From Halopiger djelfimassiliensis (GTDB lineage Archaea; Halobacteriota; Halobacteria; Halobacteriales; Natrialbaceae), in assembly GCF_000455365.1 (NCBI RefSeq), contig NZ_HG315684.1, positions 197,789 to 261,788 on the forward strand: DNA of 64,000 nucleotides, read 5' to 3'. Made by a program: the position numbers and the translations under genes. The first letter of the stretch is position 1; every line of letters begins with the position of its first letter. Shown here piece after piece: positions 61,490 to 64,000 of the stretch. Below the pieces are notes generated by a model. The model saw only the letters and a program-made list of their open reading frames with translations, was not told the origin of the DNA and did no database searches.

Positions 61490-61885
61490 TTACGTTCCTG
61501 TCGCCGTCACGTTCGACAGTTTCCAACTCCCGTACGTACTCGCCCCGGCCAGAACCGCGACGAGGATGCCCGCCACGACGTTGCTCCAGAACAGCGGTTG
61601 GTTGGTCACTCCGAGGACGAACGGGGCTGCAACCGTCCACAGCCCGAGCAGAAGAACGACAAGCGGTGCTGCGATGCTGGGAAGCGGGCCGCCGGACGGA
61701 ACGGCTGCGACGGATGCGGCGCCGGCGGCGATCGCGGCTCCGACGAGCGCGTTGTTTACGATGATCCACCCTGCGCCGGTAAAGAGGACGCCCGACAACA
61801 GGACCCAGGCACCGAGCCCGGCTGCCAGTCCAGCCGTTCGCTGTGCCATCGGCGATGCGGCCGCGACCGATCGTGAGTCGCTCAT
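61490..61885 (-). CDS. SPW repeat membrane protein
   Basis: The 131-residue protein (MSDSRSVAAASPMAQRTAGLAAGLGAWVLLSGVLF) has four hydrophobic segments, and two of them show the SPW-repeat pattern of G-x-W-x-x-x-x-P with W-N: LGAWVLLSGVLFTGAGWIIVNNALVG and LLLGLWTVAAPFVLGVTNQPLFWSNVVAG. Function is unknown; such proteins are common in haloarchaea. ATG 61885 is preferred, since the upstream segment (to 61936) has no membrane character. It is on the same strand as the adjacent zinc-finger gene. Confidence 0.83.
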   Translation of the reverse strand: MSDSRSVAAASPMAQRTAGLAAGLGAWVLLSGVLFTGAGWIIVNNALVGAAIAAGAASVAAVPSGGPLPSIAAPLVVLLLGLWTVAAPFVLGVTNQPLFWSNVVAGILVAVLAGASTYGSWKLSNVTATGT

Positions 61886-62049
61886 GGATGTGTGTCCGTG
61901 CCCCAGGACGCTAAATGTACACCGCGCATCGTGCAACTCCCAGCCTGTCGTCCCACCTACGGACGACTGTCTTCGCCCGACGACCTACAGGAGCGGTATC
62001 AAAGGGGTTGAAGATGCTGGCCGCCGTGTTAAGGTGCGGGGTGATTCCC

Positions 62050-62193
62050 ATGGACGATCACAGCCGAATTGTGGCCGTCTGTAACCGCTGCGAATCGGTA
62101 TACGCAGCGAAAGTCCTCGCCGACGGAACGATTCGTCCCATCGGAACGACGTCGTGCTCCTGTGGGGCCGAAACGTTTCGACCGCTCGGGTAA
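62050..62193 (+). CDS. Small zinc-binding protein (47 residues)
   Basis: A 47-residue frame MDDHSRIVAVCNRCESVYAAKVLADG...TTSCSCGAETFRPLG with two CxxC-like pairs (CNRC near residue 11-14 and CSC/CGAE near 36-39), the layout of a zinc ribbon. GTG at 62041 is in frame and would add three residues. The haloarchaea have many such mini-proteins. The stretch downstream (62194-62670) holds a structured palindromic element. Function unknown. Confidence 0.65.
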   Translation: MDDHSRIVAVCNRCESVYAAKVLADGTIRPIGTTSCSCGAETFRPLG

Positions 62194-62670
62194 CCGGTTC
62201 CGTCCCGAACCGGTAGCACAATCCCGTTTCGTGGAGTCACGAAACGCCGTTCGCCAGCCCTCGCTCGAGCGATCAGAGCCGCTCGAGACGAATCGCTCTA
62301 TAGCGATCGGTCTCCTACCTCGGAAAAGGGACGGAGATAGCTCCGGTGAGAGGCAGAATAGATGATAGCAACGAAAGGGAAAGAATGGATGCTTGAACAG
62401 ATGGCCTGCTGTTCTTCGCCGTGTGTTTCGACACAGTAACCGAGTGAACCGCCTCGGGGTCAAGTCGTTCGAGAATCTTTGATTCTCGTGATCACGGAAA
62501 TCTCCGATTTCCGGACGACCCCGAGGCACTCGGCCTGTTCCGCCTGTAGATCACCGGCTACATGCCGCTCCTCCGCCCAGTCGGTCGAATAACTCAGTGA
62601 CTGGGTATAGCGGTGTTCGGGAGCAGAATCACTCACCAGTATGCGGGTGAGGAACCGATCGATGAGGAAA
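62194..62670. other. Intergenic region with three-arm palindromic element
   Basis: About 480 nt between the small zinc protein and tRNA-Trp. The main structure is the nested palindrome at 62451-62527. The stretch 62300-62400 is rather AT-rich, with no gene supported on either strand. Confidence 0.6.
62451..62527. repeat. Three-arm palindromic element (outer stem and two inner hairpins)
   Basis: The 77-nt element is almost fully self-complementary. The outer 11-bp stem GCCTCGGGGTC (62451-62461) pairs with GACCCCGAGGC (62517-62527). Inside are two perfect 8-bp hairpins: CGAGAATC-TTT-GATTCTCG (62470-62488) and CGGAAATC-TCC-GATTTCCG (62495-62513), separated by TGATCA. Three 3-nt loops or junctions and the TGATCA palindrome give a three-way junction. 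It could be a mini transposable element, a terminator, or an RNA structure. Similar arms are known to me as repeated palindromes in haloarchaeal genomes, but only one copy is in the window. Confidence 0.8.
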
Positions 62671-62845
62671 TGGGGTCGGAGGGATTTGAACCCCCGATCG
62701 ACTGATATCTCCGGTGCGCCTCGGAACTCCAGAGGGTCATCACACGGACACTGATCAGGTGCCCGATCAGTATATCAGTCTGGAGTGTCGTCCCGGGCGC
62801 GGTGCCTCTGGAGTCAGTCGCCATGCCTGGCTTGGCCACGACCCC
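62671..62845 (-). tRNA. tRNA-Trp (anticodon CCA) with intron
   Basis: Minus-strand gene. Exon 1 (62845-62808, 38 nt) is GGGGTCG with D-arm GCCA...TGGC and ACTGA-CTCCAG; exon 2 (62706-62671, 36 nt) is A-TCAGT-CGATC-GGGGG-TTCAAAT-CCCTC-CGACCCC-A. The acceptor stem pairs over 7 bp, the anticodon stem ACTGA/TCAGT over 5 bp, and the loop CTCCAGA carries the anticodon CCA. The intron (101 nt, 62807-62707) sits between positions 37 and 38, the usual archaeal site with a bulge-helix-bulge. A discriminator A follows the acceptor stem; CCA is not encoded. The halophile tRNA-Trp intron is known to be conserved in its class. Confidence 0.96.
62707..62807 (-). ncRNA. tRNA-Trp intron with box C/D guide elements for C34 and U39
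   Basis: In the 101-nt intron, box C (GTGATGA, 62743-62737), a guide CTCTGGAGTT and a box D-like CCGA (62724-62721) can be placed. The fifth guide base upstream of that box pairs with C34 of the anticodon. A second guide, GACTGATAT, lies upstream of box D' CTGA (62770-62767), and its fifth base from the box pairs with U39; it spans the intron-exon junction. This is the known Haloferax-type arrangement guiding 2'-O-methylation of C34 and U39. The first-half box C is degenerate here, so the reading of the second pair is stronger. Confidence 0.85.
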
Positions 62846-62898
62846 TCGTCACTCAGTTGGGGGATCCGCCCTAAAGTGGTTTCGATTCGGGATCCGGC

Positions 62899-63843
62899 TC
62901 ACAGCCACGGGGCCCGGCCATCGGTCTCGGTCGTGTCGTCGCCGGGATAGGTGCTGTCGTCGTCGGCACCCTCCTCGGGTTCTGAGGCGACCCAGCCACC
63001 GACGACGGGCCTCGAGCCGGTCTCTCCGCCGTCGGTCAGCGTTCCGGCCGGCGGTTCGCGGCCCTCCGTCGGCGCTCCATCGTCGGGGCTCGAGTCGCGT
63101 TCGTCGGTCGTCTGGGGACCGATCGGCGGATCGATCGCGAACACGCCGGCGACGATCAACGCGGCGAGGGGTGCCTGGCCGAACGCGTCGGTCAACAGCG
63201 AAAGCGGCAGGAGTCCGAGCGCGACGGCGCTCCCGAAGCGGAACCGATCGAGGTTCATGTACTCCCGCAGGTACGGGCCGCTGAGGGCGACGGCGAGCGC
63301 AAACGCGACGCCGACGACCGCGGCCAGCGTGGCGTTTGCGACCAGCCCCGGATCGTTCATGAGCACGAACGTGGCACCGCTTGGATCGATGCTCGCGATC
63401 AGTCCGAGGCTGATGATCACGCCCGGACTCGGCAGATACTCGCCGATCGTCGCGCTTGCGGTTTTGGCCGCGATCGCGAGGATGACGACCGCCGCGAACC
63501 GCTCGAAGATCTGCTCCTGGAGCAGACTGCCGATCGCCGGCGCTAACACCGCCTGGACGACCGCGAGCAGTATCAGCGGGACCCCGACGAGCAGGACGAC
63601 TTTCGCCTGCTCGCGGGGCGTTCCGCTCATTTCCGCGAGTATTACGGCAACGGTGGCGCTGCCGCCGAAGATCAGCAATCCGGTCTGGATCGCACTCAGG
63701 GGATCGTCGAGTCCGCCCGCGAGGATCAACACGGGGAAGATGCCATCGACCAGTGGCAGCATCATCACCAGCGCTAGGAGTCTGGTGTCACCACCGACGA
63801 GACGCTCGAGGCGGAAGGCAACCGGGTGTCGGGAGGTACTCAT
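62899..63843 (-). CDS. DUF5794 family integral membrane protein
   Basis: The 314-residue protein starts MSTSRHPVAFRLERLVGGDTRLLALVMMLPLVDGIFPVLILAGG and has about seven transmembrane helices (about residues 20-240), with conserved SGTPREQAKVVLLVGVPLILLAVVQAVLAPAIGSLL and ASIDPSGATFVLMNDPGLVANATLAAVVGVAFALAVALSGPYLREYM. The last 75 residues are a hydrophilic acidic tail ending in TDGRAPWL. It is the long form of DUF5794 proteins restricted to haloarchaea; function unknown. Its stop is about 55 nt from the 5' end of the tRNA-Trp gene on the same strand, so the two may be transcribed together or from adjacent promoters. Confidence 0.85.
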   Translation of the reverse strand: MSTSRHPVAFRLERLVGGDTRLLALVMMLPLVDGIFPVLILAGGLDDPLSAIQTGLLIFGGSATVAVILAEMSGTPREQAKVVLLVGVPLILLAVVQAVLAPAIGSLLQEQIFERFAAVVILAIAAKTASATIGEYLPSPGVIISLGLIASIDPSGATFVLMNDPGLVANATLAAVVGVAFALAVALSGPYLREYMNLDRFRFGSAVALGLLPLSLLTDAFGQAPLAALIVAGVFAIDPPIGPQTTDERDSSPDDGAPTEGREPPAGTLTDGGETGSRPVVGGWVASEPEEGADDDSTYPGDDTTETDGRAPWL

Positions 63844-64000
63844 CGCTTAGGGACGATGGCCGTAACCCGAGGCCAATGGGTGATAGGGAGAACGGTCCCG
63901 AACTGAGCGGTGGCTCCGACACCAGAGTACCCAGTTTCGGCCTCGTGCTGTGAGTTTTGATTTCCGTGTAAAATTCCCGAACGTATTCTCGGCGACGGAG
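63844..64000. other. Window end without gene
   Basis: The last 157 nt contain no convincing gene start or end in either direction. Sequence from about 63945 to 63985 is AT-rich and may include the promoter of the DUF5794 gene or of a gene beyond the edge. Confidence 0.4.

Noticed and set aside
1-64000. CRISPR array or rRNA operon
   Set aside because: No series of regularly spaced direct repeats and no 16S, 23S or 5S sequence was seen anywhere.

Overview
The window is chromosomal DNA of a halophilic archaeon (class Halobacteria). The evidence is the high GC content, strongly acidic proteins rich in Asp and Glu, many twin-arginine (Tat) signals and lipoboxes, AT-rich promoters close to start codons (leaderless transcription), a GNAT and winged-helix repertoire typical of the class, KorAB, archaeal YchF, HTH_10 and DUF5794 proteins, and a tRNA-Trp gene with a large box C/D-bearing intron. 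The style of the genes suggests the Natrialbales (Natrinema/Haloterrigena-like), but this is inference only. Almost everything is ordinary core or accessory chromosome; the one clear mobile element is an IS1341-type (IS200/IS605 group, tnpB-only) insertion at about 18.64-20.34 kb. No CRISPR array, rRNA or provirus was seen.

Layout. 0-5.4 kb: the 5' end of a copper nitrite reductase gene (minus), a DHH phosphoesterase, Hsp20, a DJ-1/PfpI protein, an aldo/keto reductase and small conserved proteins. 5.6-10.4 kb: dnaK and dnaJ flanking a glycerophosphodiesterase lipoprotein. 10.5-18.5 kb: a methyltransferase, an AMP-binding-like protein, a Rieske-tailed FAD oxidoreductase, a large secreted beta-helix protein with duplicated end domains, a frameshifted thioredoxin-reductase-like gene, a DUF892 ferritin-like protein and an alpha/beta hydrolase. 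18.6-20.3 kb: the IS element (small RHH-like gene, tnpB, structured ends). 20.4-25.2 kb: moaD beside a tungsten-type aldehyde:ferredoxin oxidoreductase, a HAD hydrolase, a phage-like hypothetical and an M48 protease. 25.3-28.8 kb: a binding-protein/transducer pair resembling CosB-CosT (chemotaxis to compatible solutes). 29-36.3 kb: acetyltransferases, small membrane proteins, a compositionally chimeric secreted protein, and YchF. 37-44.2 kb: UbiA prenyltransferase, a thiamine-diphosphate enzyme, a triple-repeat exported protein, a membrane winged-helix regulator, a truncated GNAT and an F420-dependent oxidoreductase. 44.2-49.8 kb: a membrane-anchored double AAA ATPase, a RAD55-like protein without a P-loop lysine, YbjQ, an aminotransferase and a DUF6517 lipoprotein. 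49.9-54.1 kb: korAB, a divergent ferredoxin-NADP-reductase-like flavoprotein, a zinc ribbon and a cold-shock protein. 54.2-60.5 kb: methylmalonyl-CoA epimerase, an aldo/keto reductase, a blue-copper/PQQ-type dehydrogenase fusion, methylmalonyl-CoA mutase large subunit and an HTH_10 regulator. 61-64 kb: zinc ribbons, an SPW-repeat protein, a three-arm palindromic element, tRNA-Trp and a DUF5794 membrane protein.

How the parts work together. DnaK, DnaJ and Hsp20 form a chaperone group. MoaD probably supplies pterin-cofactor sulfur for the neighbouring AOR. KorAB reduces ferredoxin at the 2-oxoacid step and the divergent flavoprotein may exchange those electrons with NAD(P). Epimerase and mutase are steps of the methylmalonyl-CoA route to succinyl-CoA. 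The solute-binding lipoprotein and the transducer, 8 nt apart with no permease genes, look like a dedicated sensory unit. The most unusual items are the IS with an atypical RuvC-II motif, the tRNA-Trp intron whose two guide elements register exactly on C34 and U39, the three-arm palindrome upstream of that tRNA, the AAA protein with a degenerate second ATPase domain, and the secreted protein whose two halves differ strongly in base composition.
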